NCBI GenBank assembly: GCA_017476545.1 | Contig: JAFUZP010000002.1 | Span: 1 to 64,000 of the forward strand | Source of the DNA: Alloprevotella sp. | Lineage (GTDB): Bacteria > Bacteroidota > Bacteroidia > Bacteroidales > Bacteroidaceae | DNA: 64,000 nucleotides | Direction of reading: 5' to 3' | In this document: positions 50,322 to 58,791 of the stretch, piece by piece | How the letters are laid out: every line of letters starts with the position of its first letter | How positions within the stretch are numbered: position 1 is the first letter of the stretch | Notes under the pieces: model-generated | Databases searched by the model: none | Seen by the model: only the letters and a program-made list of their open reading frames with translations | Told to the model about the DNA's origin: nothing | Position numbers and translations under genes: made by a program

Positions 50322-51623
50322 ATGGACGAAGAAAAGGATTTATTGATAGATATGGGTACACCTACCAGCACGCCTTCCATCATCAAGGTGATCGGCGTAG
50401 GCGGGGGAGGCGGAAATGCCGTGAACCATATGTTCCGCGAAGGTATCCATGACGTGAATTTTGTGCTGTGTAATACCGACAGCAAGGCGCTTGAGGATTC
50501 CCCTGTCCCCAACTGCATACAACTGGGGAAGGAGGGGCTCGGAGCAGGCAATAAGCCCGAGCGTGCCCGTGAGGCTGCTGAGGAGAGCATAGAGCAGATA
50601 CGCAAGATGCTCGACGACGGCACCAAGATGGTCTTCATCACCGCCGGAATGGGTGGCGGCACCGGCACCGGAGCAGCCCCCGTCATCGCCCGCGAAGCCA
50701 AGAATATGGGCATACTGACCGTCGGCATCGTCACCATTCCCTTCCGCTTCGAGGGGAACAAGAAGATAGACCAGGCACTTGACGGCGTTGAGGCCATGGA
50801 AAAACTCGTGGACGCCCTGCTCGTCATCAACAACGAGCGGCTCCGCGAAATCTACCCCGACCTCAATGTGCTCTCCGCCTTCGAGAAAGCCGACAATACC
50901 CTCTCCGTAGCCGCGCGCAGCATTGCCGAAATCATCACCATGCACGGTGTAATCAATCTTGACTTCCGCGATGTGTGCACCGTTCTCAAGGATGGCGGAG
51001 TCGCCATCATGTCCACCGGTTACGGCGAAGGTGAGGGACGCGTCCGGCGGGCCATTGACGACGCGCTCAACTCCCCCCTGCTCAACAATTCCGACATCTT
51101 CAAGTCCAAGCGCGTCCTGCTCTCCATCTCCTTCTGCAAGGACCAGGAGCACGAGAGCCTGATGATGGAGGAAATGAACGAGGTCCACGACTTCATGACC
51201 CGCTTCAGCGACGGCGTGGAGACCAAGTGGGGGCTCGCCACCGACGAGTCGCTCGGCAAGAAAGTCAAGATAACCATTCTCGCCACAGGATTCAGCATCC
51301 GCGAAGTGGCCGGCATGGACGAGCGTCTCGAGGCCGAGGCCCGCCTCGAGGCCGAGCAGGAAGAAGAGAAGAAGGACCGGCGCGGCATTTATTACCACGA
51401 TGACGACACGCGAGCCGGACACAGGCGCACGCCGAAGGTGTATCTCTACACGCTGGATGACCTGGACAATGACGAGATTATCTCCATGGTGGAGCTCACC
51501 CCCACCCATAAGCGCACAAAGGAGACCCTCAAAGAGATAAAGGACAAGGCCTCCTCCTCCATGGTCATGGACATAGAGCTGCCCAGAGCCGATGCGGCGG
51601 ATAACATCATATCTTTTAGTTAA
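50322..51623 (+). CDS. ftsZ: cell division protein FtsZ
   Basis: 433 residues. The tubulin-like GTPase has IKVIGVGGGGGNAVNHM at the N-terminus, the signature GMGGGTGTGAAPVIA and the T7 loop region NLDFRDVCTVL. The linker after about residue 330 is charged and variable, and the protein ends with an acidic-hydrophobic stretch (DNIISFS) in place of the classical C-terminal peptide. It polymerises into the Z-ring. It follows ftsA by 48 bases. Confidence 0.97.
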   Translation: MDEEKDLLIDMGTPTSTPSIIKVIGVGGGGGNAVNHMFREGIHDVNFVLCNTDSKALEDSPVPNCIQLGKEGLGAGNKPERAREAAEESIEQIRKMLDDGTKMVFITAGMGGGTGTGAAPVIAREAKNMGILTVGIVTIPFRFEGNKKIDQALDGVEAMEKLVDALLVINNERLREIYPDLNVLSAFEKADNTLSVAARSIAEIITMHGVINLDFRDVCTVLKDGGVAIMSTGYGEGEGRVRRAIDDALNSPLLNNSDIFKSKRVLLSISFCKDQEHESLMMEEMNEVHDFMTRFSDGVETKWGLATDESLGKKVKITILATGFSIREVAGMDERLEAEARLEAEQEEEKKDRRGIYYHDDDTRAGHRRTPKVYLYTLDDLDNDEIISMVELTPTHKRTKETLKEIKDKASSSMVMDIELPRADAADNIISFS

Positions 51624-51640
51624 ACAAAACGCAGACAGTT

Positions 51641-52090
51641 ATGCTTTTCGACCAAGTGAGCCGCGACATCATCGCTGCGATGAAAGCTAAGGACAAAGCC
51701 CGGCTTGAGGCTTTGCGCAATGTCAAGAAATACTTTCTTGAGGCTAAGACAGCCCCCGGCGCGGGCGATGAGTTGGGGGACGATGCGGCACTGAAAATTC
51801 TCGCCAAGTTGGCCAAGCAGGGACGCGATACCGCCGCGCTCTACCGGGAGCAGAACCGTCCCGATCTCGCCGAGGCGGAGGAGGCGCAGGTAGCTGTCAT
51901 TGAGGAATACCTGCCCCGCGCGCTGACACCGGAGGAACTGGAAGCGGAAGTGCGCGCGCTCATCACTGAGACGGGTGCCGCCGGTCCGGCTGATATGGGA
52001 CGCGTCATGGGGCTTGCCACCAAGCGGTTGGCAGGTCGTGCGGACGGGAAGGCACTCGCCTCCCTAGTCCGTCAGTTGCTCCCCGCCTGA
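51641..52090 (+). CDS. GatB/YqeY domain protein
   Basis: 149 residues, full length for the YqeY family (MLFDQVSRDIIAAMKAKDKARLEALRNVK, EEYLPRALTPEELEAEV, MGRVMGLATKRLAGRADGKALASLV). The domain is shared with the tail of GatB and binds tRNA there; the stand-alone protein has no firm function. It starts 17 bases after ftsZ, a frequent Bacteroidales arrangement. Confidence 0.9.
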   Translation: MLFDQVSRDIIAAMKAKDKARLEALRNVKKYFLEAKTAPGAGDELGDDAALKILAKLAKQGRDTAALYREQNRPDLAEAEEAQVAVIEEYLPRALTPEELEAEVRALITETGAAGPADMGRVMGLATKRLAGRADGKALASLVRQLLPA

Positions 52091-52146
52091 CGGGTGGCAG
52101 GCATCCCGCCGCACGCTGCAAGCGGGTGTGGCCGGATGGAAAAAAC

Positions 52147-52273
52147 CTAACCGCAGCGTCAGTTTTTACTGACCCTGCGGTTACTGAAAACCAACCATAG
52201 GGTTATGCGCGACCAACCCTGCGGGTACGGCGGACTAACCCTACGGGTACGGAAAGCTATCCCTGCGGTTGGT
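52147..52273. repeat. palindromic 22-bp-period array G (6 units, longest)
   Basis: Half-sites at 52148, 52170, 52192, 52214, 52236 and 52258, an exact 22 bp period over six units. Units vary as TGACCCTGCGGTTACT, CAACCATAGGGTTATG and CTAACCCTACGGGTACG. It lies in the convergent gap between yqeY and dprA, so a promoter role is unlikely here. The rest of 52091-52361 contains no gene. Confidence 0.87.
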
Positions 52274-52361
52274 CTTTTTCGTTATTGGGGGTGTGCGGCT
52301 CTTAGTGCGGGGGGGTCGGTGGTTCCGCCTGTTTCCGTTTATGGCAGGCGGTCAGTCCGGC

Positions 52362-53456
52362 TTATTTCAGCAACCTGTAGAGCCCGCCGGGCAGCCCTTT
52401 AAGGATGCCTTTCAGCTCCAGGCCAAGCAATAGCGCATTGGTTCGGTTGAACGGGAGACCCGCTTCAGTCACCAGTTGCGAGATTGTTTTTTTATCTGCC
52501 TCATGCAGGATGTCCACCAGACGGCGTTCCTCATCAGACAATTCGGGGAAGAACTCGCGTTGCACGGGAGCCCCCTTGGCGTCCTCCCGTTCCGTGATCC
52601 AGCCTTGAGCCAGCGCAAAGTCCTCGGCGGAGGTGATGAGGCCCGCTCCGTTAGTGCGTATCAGGGCGTTGCATCCGGCGGAGTAGGGGTCCGAGGTCCG
52701 GCCAGGGAAGGCATAGACGTCTCGGTTGTAGTCCAGTGCAAGGCTGGCCGTGATAAGCGCTCCTCCCTTCGCTGCGCTTTCCACGATGACGGTGGCCTCT
52801 GAAAGCCCAGCTATGATGCGGTTGCGGCGCACGAAGTTGCCCTTATCGGGAACGGTGCGGATGGGGTACTCTGTCAGTAGGCCGCCCTGGTGCGTCATCT
52901 GCGCTGCCGTTTCCCGGTGGTGTGCGGGATAGATGCGGTCGAAGCCGTGTGCCAGTACGCCGATGGTCTCCAGCCCCTGCTGGAGCGCGCCCCGGTGGGC
53001 GTGGATATCTACGCCGTAGGCCAGGCCGCTGACGATGATTGCGTCCGGCAGCAGGTGTGCTATGTCTTCCGTGAAATGGCGGCAGAGGTCGCGTCCGTAT
53101 TCCGTGATATGACGTGTACCGACCACACTTACGAGGTGGTGCGCGTTCAGGTCGGCTGTGCCCCGGTAGAACAGGACGAGCGGGGCATCGGCACACTGGC
53201 GCAGGCGTTCGGGATAGTCCGGGTCGTTCATGCAGAGTACGCGGATTCGGTTCTCTTCGCAGAACGCCATTTCCTCCTCGGCCCAGCGGAGGGCCTCGGC
53301 GTGGTACGGGAGAGCGTCACGCAGCCGCTGCTCCGACGGGTTGCGGTCGGCGAAGACGGCTTCGGCACTGCCGTAATGTTCGTAACACCTCTGCGCATTG
53401 GCTTGGCTGAGGCCGTGCAGTCGCGTTAAGGCTAGGGCATAAACGGTTTCTTTCAT
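52362..53456 (-). CDS. dprA: DNA processing protein DprA
   Basis: 364 residues. N-terminal SAM-like helix-hairpin region (LTRLHGLSQANAQRCYEHYGSAEAVF), a Rossmann-like core with VVGTRHITEYGRDLCRHF, ISGLAYGVDIHAHRGAL and RNRIIAGLSEATVIVESAAKGGALITA, and a C-terminal winged helix (about 305-364). DprA loads RecA onto incoming single-stranded DNA. No other competence gene is visible here. It is first-read last in a minus-strand run DUF2851-thioesterase-dprA. Confidence 0.95.
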   Translation of the reverse strand: MKETVYALALTRLHGLSQANAQRCYEHYGSAEAVFADRNPSEQRLRDALPYHAEALRWAEEEMAFCEENRIRVLCMNDPDYPERLRQCADAPLVLFYRGTADLNAHHLVSVVGTRHITEYGRDLCRHFTEDIAHLLPDAIIVSGLAYGVDIHAHRGALQQGLETIGVLAHGFDRIYPAHHRETAAQMTHQGGLLTEYPIRTVPDKGNFVRRNRIIAGLSEATVIVESAAKGGALITASLALDYNRDVYAFPGRTSDPYSAGCNALIRTNGAGLITSAEDFALAQGWITEREDAKGAPVQREFFPELSDEERRLVDILHEADKKTISQLVTEAGLPFNRTNALLLGLELKGILKGLPGGLYRLLK

Positions 53457-53468
53457 GGAGTCGGATCA

Positions 53469-53855
53469 TTATAGGAGTACGTCCAGTTCCTTGCATTCGC
53501 CCAACCGCCCATTCACGAGGCAGACGACGGTGGTCTGCGCTCGGACGCAGAGTTTCTCGTCAGGCTGGCGTACGATAATCTGGTCGAAGATGTACTTTAG
53601 CCCTTCCTTGCGGACGGCCAGTCGGCAGACGAAACGGTCGCCGGGATGCAGCGGGGCTTTGAACTGCATTTCAAGCCGTGCCACGACGGTATCTATGCCG
53701 CGCTGGTGAAATTCGTCTATGCCTCCGAGGCGTGAGCGCAGGAATTCGTTACGCGTATGCTCGGTGTAATGTTGGTATACCGCGTTGTTCACGATGCCTT
53801 GCAGGTCGCATTCGTAGTCGCGCACCTTCATTGGGAGTTCGAAAGAGTAGTCCAT
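53469..53855 (-). CDS. acyl-CoA thioesterase, 4-hydroxybenzoyl-CoA thioesterase fold
   Basis: 128 residues from ATG 53855 (MDYSFELPMKVRDYECDLQGIVNNAVYQHYTE), the family start; the frame reaches 53948 without support. The catalytic Asp region RDYECDLQGIVNN matches YbgC/FcbC hotdog thioesterases. Substrate is unknown, probably a short acyl-CoA or acyl-ACP. It lies 12 bases before dprA and 32 bases after the DUF2851 gene, so all three are likely cotranscribed. Confidence 0.88.
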   Translation of the reverse strand: MDYSFELPMKVRDYECDLQGIVNNAVYQHYTEHTRNEFLRSRLGGIDEFHQRGIDTVVARLEMQFKAPLHPGDRFVCRLAVRKEGLKYIFDQIIVRQPDEKLCVRAQTTVVCLVNGRLGECKELDVLL

Positions 53856-53887
53856 TAGTCGTACTTGTGTGTCGGGTCGTTTTTTTA

Positions 53888-55180
53888 TCAGTGCTTTTTG
53901 AGGTATTCCGCACCGAAGCGGCAGCGCAGGCAGTCTTTGCGGTCGCAATAATTTTTCTTGAGGTGGATGAGTGCCTGGGAGTCGGCTGCGTTTTCAGCTT
54001 TTATACCGGCACTCGTCCATGAGCGTGTGATGAAATTGCGCTCTGCCCGCGTAGATTCCAGCAGCCCGAAGGCTCGTTCGCAGAGTCCCTCCTCCATCCG
54101 CTCGCGACCGTAGGCGAAGAGAACGGGGGCGACGGTGTTGATGAGGAGTAGGTCGAGGCTGCCCTCCTGCAACGTCTTGGGTGTGGCAGTGGCGAGCCTG
54201 CCGAAAGTGTAGTGCTCCTGCCAGTAAGGCGTGGCTGTAGCGCGCAGGAGTTCACGCAGTTGCTTGGGGCCTTCGGCCTCGATGATGCGGGAGAGGTTTA
54301 CGCGCCCTTCGTGGTAGAGGTTTGCCAGCTGGGATAGGCGGACGTAGGGGAAGTTCTGTGGGCGGAGACGCAGGAAGCGCCAGCGTTTGGCGTTCAGTGG
54401 CTGGAGGTTGAACTTGTGCTGGAGGAAGCGGTACTCGCGTTGCAAGCGGCGGAAGTAGTCGTCCTGCAAGTCCGTGTCGGTAGCGTTGTCCTCCAGCAGT
54501 CCGGCCTGTCCGATAAAGAAGGCCTCTATCTGGAAAAGGTCATCGCGGTGTTTCCCGATGTCGGAGGGGCGGATGGTGAACGCCCACTCCTCGAAGGCGT
54601 CGGAATTTACGCTGAAGCCGAAGTTGCGAGCCAGTGCGATAAAGAAGGCCCACTCCCAGTCTCCGTCTGTCCGCCCAAGGTACTGCGTGATGCGCCCTGT
54701 CTTCTCTTCCAGCCTTTCGGCCGTCAGCGCGCTCATCCAGGCGTGCTGGGTCAGCAGGGACAGGGCGGGTATGATGCGGTAGCACGGCGGGTAGTTCTCC
54801 TCGGCCAGCAGTTCCTCGTAATTCTCCCGGATGCTGTCCGGTACGGCCACCTGCAACTGTGGGACAACCTCCCCGTGGAGCGTCCGTACCTCGGCATCAA
54901 TGGTGGAGGCAACGTGCAGGATGGTGTTGTTGTAGGCCGCATCGCGTTCGTGTCCGTGACGGTACCAGTCTGAGGAACGCTCGTGGATTTCCACGTTGCC
55001 CGCCCAGAGCTTTCCGCCGATGCGTACTTTGGCGTTGAAGAAGTCCGGGCCTGCGTCCCGGTTGTGCAGGCCTGCGTCAATGACTTCTACCGTTTCTCCG
55101 CTGTCGGCCACGAGGGGGGTGGCGGGATAGAGGCGGTGTTTCCAGACGTAGTGGAGCAGTTGTTCCATAATAGTGCTCAT
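53888..55180 (-). CDS. DUF2851 family protein
   Basis: 430 residues from ATG 55180; MEQLLHYVWKHRLYP four codons later (55168) is an equally good start, and a GTG at 55243 is unlikely. Conserved segments are VEVIDAGLHNRDAGPDFFNAKVRIGGKLWAGNVEIH near the N-terminus and a C-terminal Cys cluster CDRKDCLRCRFG. The N-terminal part has a nuclease-like look (D...E.H pattern), but function is unknown. A -7-like TACCTTCG lies at 55202-55195, 14 bases upstream. Confidence 0.83.
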   Translation of the reverse strand: MSTIMEQLLHYVWKHRLYPATPLVADSGETVEVIDAGLHNRDAGPDFFNAKVRIGGKLWAGNVEIHERSSDWYRHGHERDAAYNNTILHVASTIDAEVRTLHGEVVPQLQVAVPDSIRENYEELLAEENYPPCYRIIPALSLLTQHAWMSALTAERLEEKTGRITQYLGRTDGDWEWAFFIALARNFGFSVNSDAFEEWAFTIRPSDIGKHRDDLFQIEAFFIGQAGLLEDNATDTDLQDDYFRRLQREYRFLQHKFNLQPLNAKRWRFLRLRPQNFPYVRLSQLANLYHEGRVNLSRIIEAEGPKQLRELLRATATPYWQEHYTFGRLATATPKTLQEGSLDLLLINTVAPVLFAYGRERMEEGLCERAFGLLESTRAERNFITRSWTSAGIKAENAADSQALIHLKKNYCDRKDCLRCRFGAEYLKKH

Positions 55181-55316
55181 GTCGGTTAAACGGGCGAAGG
55201 TAGGGATTTTTTTCCTAACCGGCAAGTGTTCCGTATTCTTCACCGCTTTTTTCTCCCGTTTCCGGCTCCCGGTGCTGCGGCACGGGCGGCTCTCTCTTGG
55301 GTATGTATGCGCTGAA

Positions 55317-55352
55317 CGGGTCCGGACTTCCTGTGAATGGACTCCGGACCCG
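55317..55352 (-). terminator. putative terminator of the Omp28-like gene
   Basis: CGGGTCCGGA at 55317-55326 pairs perfectly with TCCGGACCCG at 55343-55352, about 30 bases past the stop. No T-run follows on the minus strand, so it may instead be a processing stem. Confidence 0.5.
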
Positions 55353-55383
55353 CTCCTGCGGGTGCTGCGGTACGGCGGGGCGC

Positions 55384-58300
55384 TTACCGTATGATGACTT
55401 TGCGCACTTCTCCGCCAGGCAGCCGGAGGATGTTGATGCCGGGTACGGGTGCGGCGAGGCGGCGCCCGTCGAGGCTGTAGCGGGCGGGGGGAGCGGGTGT
55501 GTGGCCCTGTATGCTGCCGATTCCCGTCAGCGGCTTCACTTCGGCCTCCTCTGCGTTGACCACTTCGCCCGTCTCGGTATTGAACAGCAGGGCGATGACT
55601 TTCAGCTTGCCGGGGTCCTGGCAGAGCGCGTTGCCGCCTACGCTGAACTGGTGGGTATAGGACTGGCGCTGGCCGGCCTGTATGGGGGCGGCGATGCTGC
55701 CCGCGATGCCGGCCGTTACCCCGGCACCGGCTATGGGGACATGGTTGAACGGGTCGCGCATATACTCGGGTTGCCGTATGATTGTCTGCAGGTCCGCGTC
55801 GTTCTGGTAGGCGGCGGTGCCTTGGTAGGCGGAGTAGTAGTTGTGCTGGAGCCAGCCGGTGCCTGTCCCGGTCAGGCCGTCGGCTACGAGGAGGAAGCCG
55901 AGGGCGTAGGGCGCGGCGGTGGCGTTGAACTGGAATATGGCGGTGGCGGTGGCGGTTACGCTCCTGTCCGTGCTGTCATAGAGCGGCGTTTCCAGCGTGA
56001 TGCCCGCTTCGGTCAGCTTGGCGGACTCGGCTTCGATGATTTCTCCCAGTCCGTAGCCGGAGGACTTGTTGCCCATGTACGGGTCGATGGTGTAGGAGCG
56101 GTTGATGCTGGAGCTGGGGTAGCCCGAAACTCCGCTGAGGATGGAGGAAAATTCGCCTATCTCCATCGGGTCATTGCGGTGGACGGCGGTGAGTACGGCC
56201 TTGCCGGGATGCCGCTCCTCGGCAAGCCGCAGCCCGAGTGTGCCGCGCGGGCAGAAGCCGCACCACGTCCCGGTGTACTCTTCCACGTAGGTCTTGTGCA
56301 GCGGGGCTTCGGCCAGTGCGCGCAGCAGGCCGCTTGCGGTCTTCAGTCCGGGGGCTTCGTTGTCGTAACCGTTCACTTTTTCAATAGTGAGGCTTGTCGC
56401 GTAGTCCTTGACCGTGGCGGGAACCCGGACAGGCACGCCCACGGTGCGCTTGTTGCCGAAGGACAGTGCGGGCGACACCTCCACGTGGGCAGTGGCGGCG
56501 GGCAGGTCGTCCATCTGTACCGTGATGTCGAGCGCGCTGATGTCCTGCTTACCGTAATTTTCCACGACGATGGGGATTTCCGCCTGCTGCCCCGCCAGTG
56601 CAAGGAGTTTGGAGAAGTCGGCTGCGGTAGCCGATGTGCCCACAAATTCATCGGACACATTTACGGGTTGCTTTGCGGCGTTCACGATTTCGCCCGTCTC
56701 CGTGTTGAACAGCAGGGCGACAATGCTGAGTCGGTACAGGTTCTGCGCAAGTTTGTTGAAGCCCAGTTCCATTTCGTGGCTGTAGTTCTGCGTCTCGCCC
56801 ATCCTGATAGGTGCTTTTATCGTGCCCGCAATGCCCTTTTCCACGCCTTCGGCGGCGATTGCCACGTTGTTATATTCAACGTTGCTTAGGACGGTGCCCT
56901 GTTTCGCCCAGTAATACAGGTCCGGGTCGTTGGTGTCGAAGATGGTAGTGCCCGTCCAGTTCGGGTAGGAGTTGGCCTGGTTCCACTCTGTGGCGTCCGA
57001 CTTCAGCCCGTCGGCCAGCAGGACGAAGCCCAGTGCATAGGGCGCGTCGTCCCGGTCGTAGTGGAAGAGCACGTCGGTGCTGAATCGGATGTGCCCGTTC
57101 TTGTCCATCTGAGGTGCTGATAGGCTGATAGCGGCTTCGCTCACGGCCTTCTGGTCGGCTTCCACGTCCTTGTCGAGCCCGAAACCGTTGCGTGGCAGCT
57201 GCGAACCGTAATAGGGATCGGCGCGCAGGGTACGGTTCATAAGGCCCGAGGGGGCGAGGCCGATGCGGTTGAATACGCCTTGGTAGTCCGCGACGGCCAT
57301 CGGGTCGGAGCCGCAGTGTACCGAAATCCAGATAGCGTCCTCCGGGTAGGCCGTGGCGAGCTTTTGCTGCCCCGTGAAGCCGCGCGGGCTGCCGCCGGAC
57401 CATGTGGCCGTGAACTCTTCATATACGCTGCGGTGCGGTGCACTGGACTCCAGTGTGATGAGCGTGCCGCTGGCCACGTTGCGGCCAGCCGTGATAGTGT
57501 TACTTTCCCCGTTCACCTTTGTGACGGTAATCGTCTTCTGCTGACGTCCGTTCGTAGGGTCGGCGATGAAGGTCAGCAGGGTCTGTGCCGAGCAGGCGTA
57601 CCCCTGTAGCGGCTTGTCCAGCGTGATGTGGCGCGTGAACTCGGCGGAGCCGTTCGTGCTTATCGTGTAGTCAAAGTCTGTAACGGCCTTTGTGCCGTAG
57701 TTGGTCAGGGTTACGGGCACCTGCACGGAGTCATTGGCGAGGGTGATGCCGTCGCCGAAGTCCGCTACGGCCAGGGAATGTGTCGGATAGTCGCCGTCCA
57801 CAAGCACCTGGATGGCCATCCGGCCGTATCCCAGCCCCCCGAAGGTGGACCATGAGGGGAAGTTGCGGTTCGACTTCATGTAGAGCGAGCCCGTCACGTC
57901 GTCCTCGTGGTCCGTCGTCAGGATAGGGAAACCCTGTTCCATGGTGCCGATGTAGGTCTGTGTCAGGGTGTAGCCTACGTAAACCCCCTCAGCGCCTACC
58001 GTGTAAGGCTCGGGCAGGAGCACTTCCGTCGGCTTGCCGTCTTGCAGGTCGCCCGTGGCGACAGCGATACTGCACACGTTGGCGTCATCGGGCGTGTCGG
58101 GCAGTGCCGTCGATAGCCAGACTTTCACGTTCTGCATCGTTGATACACCACGCACCACGAAGCGCACGGCACGGATTTTGTGCCCGGTCAGTTGCGCGTT
58201 GTTGCGGCCCGTGTGGATGGCACAGTCGTAGCGCTCCACTTCGCCCGAACCGAAACCGAGCAGATTGTCCGTGTCATGGTAATAGCCCCACCAAATCTCG

Positions 58301-58398
58301 TTGTCGGCGGGCACTATCTGCGCCGCCGTGCGTGCGGGCGCGCCCCAGAGCCATGCCAGCAGCACGGCGGGGAGAAGCAGGTGTAGTTTCTGTTTCAT
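55384..58398 (-). CDS. Omp28-like exported protein with a duplicated thioredoxin-like domain
   Basis: 1004 residues from ATG 58398 (signal peptide MKQKLHLLLPAVLLAWLWGAPARTAA). An N-terminal beta-rich module is followed by two copies of an Omp28-type domain, starting near 322 and 700. Copy 2 has an intact CxxC active-site motif (TWCGFCP, 711-717). In copy 1 the same place reads TWSGGSP, so both cysteines are lost. Both copies contain APYALGF, GIAGTI/GIAGSI and VIALLFNTETGE segments. The C-terminus (YSLDGRRLAAPVPGINILR) resembles a sorting tail. Possibly an outer-membrane or surface protein with a redox role. Confidence 0.87.
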   Translation of the reverse strand: MKQKLHLLLPAVLLAWLWGAPARTAAQIVPADNEIWWGYYHDTDNLLGFGSGEVERYDCAIHTGRNNAQLTGHKIRAVRFVVRGVSTMQNVKVWLSTALPDTPDDANVCSIAVATGDLQDGKPTEVLLPEPYTVGAEGVYVGYTLTQTYIGTMEQGFPILTTDHEDDVTGSLYMKSNRNFPSWSTFGGLGYGRMAIQVLVDGDYPTHSLAVADFGDGITLANDSVQVPVTLTNYGTKAVTDFDYTISTNGSAEFTRHITLDKPLQGYACSAQTLLTFIADPTNGRQQKTITVTKVNGESNTITAGRNVASGTLITLESSAPHRSVYEEFTATWSGGSPRGFTGQQKLATAYPEDAIWISVHCGSDPMAVADYQGVFNRIGLAPSGLMNRTLRADPYYGSQLPRNGFGLDKDVEADQKAVSEAAISLSAPQMDKNGHIRFSTDVLFHYDRDDAPYALGFVLLADGLKSDATEWNQANSYPNWTGTTIFDTNDPDLYYWAKQGTVLSNVEYNNVAIAAEGVEKGIAGTIKAPIRMGETQNYSHEMELGFNKLAQNLYRLSIVALLFNTETGEIVNAAKQPVNVSDEFVGTSATAADFSKLLALAGQQAEIPIVVENYGKQDISALDITVQMDDLPAATAHVEVSPALSFGNKRTVGVPVRVPATVKDYATSLTIEKVNGYDNEAPGLKTASGLLRALAEAPLHKTYVEEYTGTWCGFCPRGTLGLRLAEERHPGKAVLTAVHRNDPMEIGEFSSILSGVSGYPSSSINRSYTIDPYMGNKSSGYGLGEIIEAESAKLTEAGITLETPLYDSTDRSVTATATAIFQFNATAAPYALGFLLVADGLTGTGTGWLQHNYYSAYQGTAAYQNDADLQTIIRQPEYMRDPFNHVPIAGAGVTAGIAGSIAAPIQAGQRQSYTHQFSVGGNALCQDPGKLKVIALLFNTETGEVVNAEEAEVKPLTGIGSIQGHTPAPPARYSLDGRRLAAPVPGINILRLPGGEVRKVIIR

Positions 58399-58427
58399 AT
58401 TGTATAATAGTTTTATATATGCTGTGT

Positions 58428-58464
58428 CACGAGGGCTTTGGGTGGCCTCTCGTGGGCAAAGGTA
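58428..58464 (-). promoter_or_regulatory. Omp28-like gene promoter with overlapping inverted repeat
   Basis: TACCTTTG on the minus strand at 58464-58457. Directly downstream, CACGAGGGC (58428-58436) pairs with GCC-T-CTCGTG (58445-58454), nine pairs and one bulge. The stem spans the expected start site near 58450, so it may be an operator as much as an RNA hairpin. Confidence 0.55.
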
Positions 58465-58628
58465 TGCAATTTGTTCCAATCGGAAGTGCCTCGCGCGCGT
58501 ATTTCTTATTATATATAGTTGTCCGGGAGTTCGTGCGGACGGCTGTGGCGGGACGGAAAAACGGGCCGGGCGCCCCGGTGGCTGTGCCGCACGGCCGCAT
58601 CCGTTTTCCTATCAACGGGGATGCTTTT

Positions 58629-58713
58629 TCTTAACCCTGGGGTTCGCTTTTCTTACCCATAGGGTTACGGCGCACTAAGCCTAGGGGTAGTTCCGCTTAA
58701 CCGTAGGGTTAGT
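58629..58713. repeat. palindromic 22-bp-period array H (4 units)
   Basis: Half-sites near 58632, 58653, 58676 and 58698, period 21-23 bases. Units include CTTACCCATAGGGTTACG and CTTAACCGTAGGGTTAGT, the reverse-handed version of the CCCTAxGG core. It lies between the uvrA stop and the Omp28-like promoter; the rest of 58465-58791 shows nothing I can name. Confidence 0.82.
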
Positions 58714-58791
58714 ACACAATGTCGTAGGGATTGCTTCTTGTTCGCTTTGTATCAGCGTGTTATCTGGCAGTTCCCACTGCCGCTTGTCCGT

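Noticed and set aside
8802-58713. Reading the 22-bp arrays as CRISPR
   Set aside because: Units are 16-17 bp and degenerate, linkers are about 5 bp, and no cas gene is nearby.
8802-58713. Reading the TAACCC/GGGTTA units as telomere-like or attachment sequences
   Set aside because: The resemblance to telomeric repeats is only in the hexamer; units are palindromic with regular linkers and occur many times inside the chromosome.
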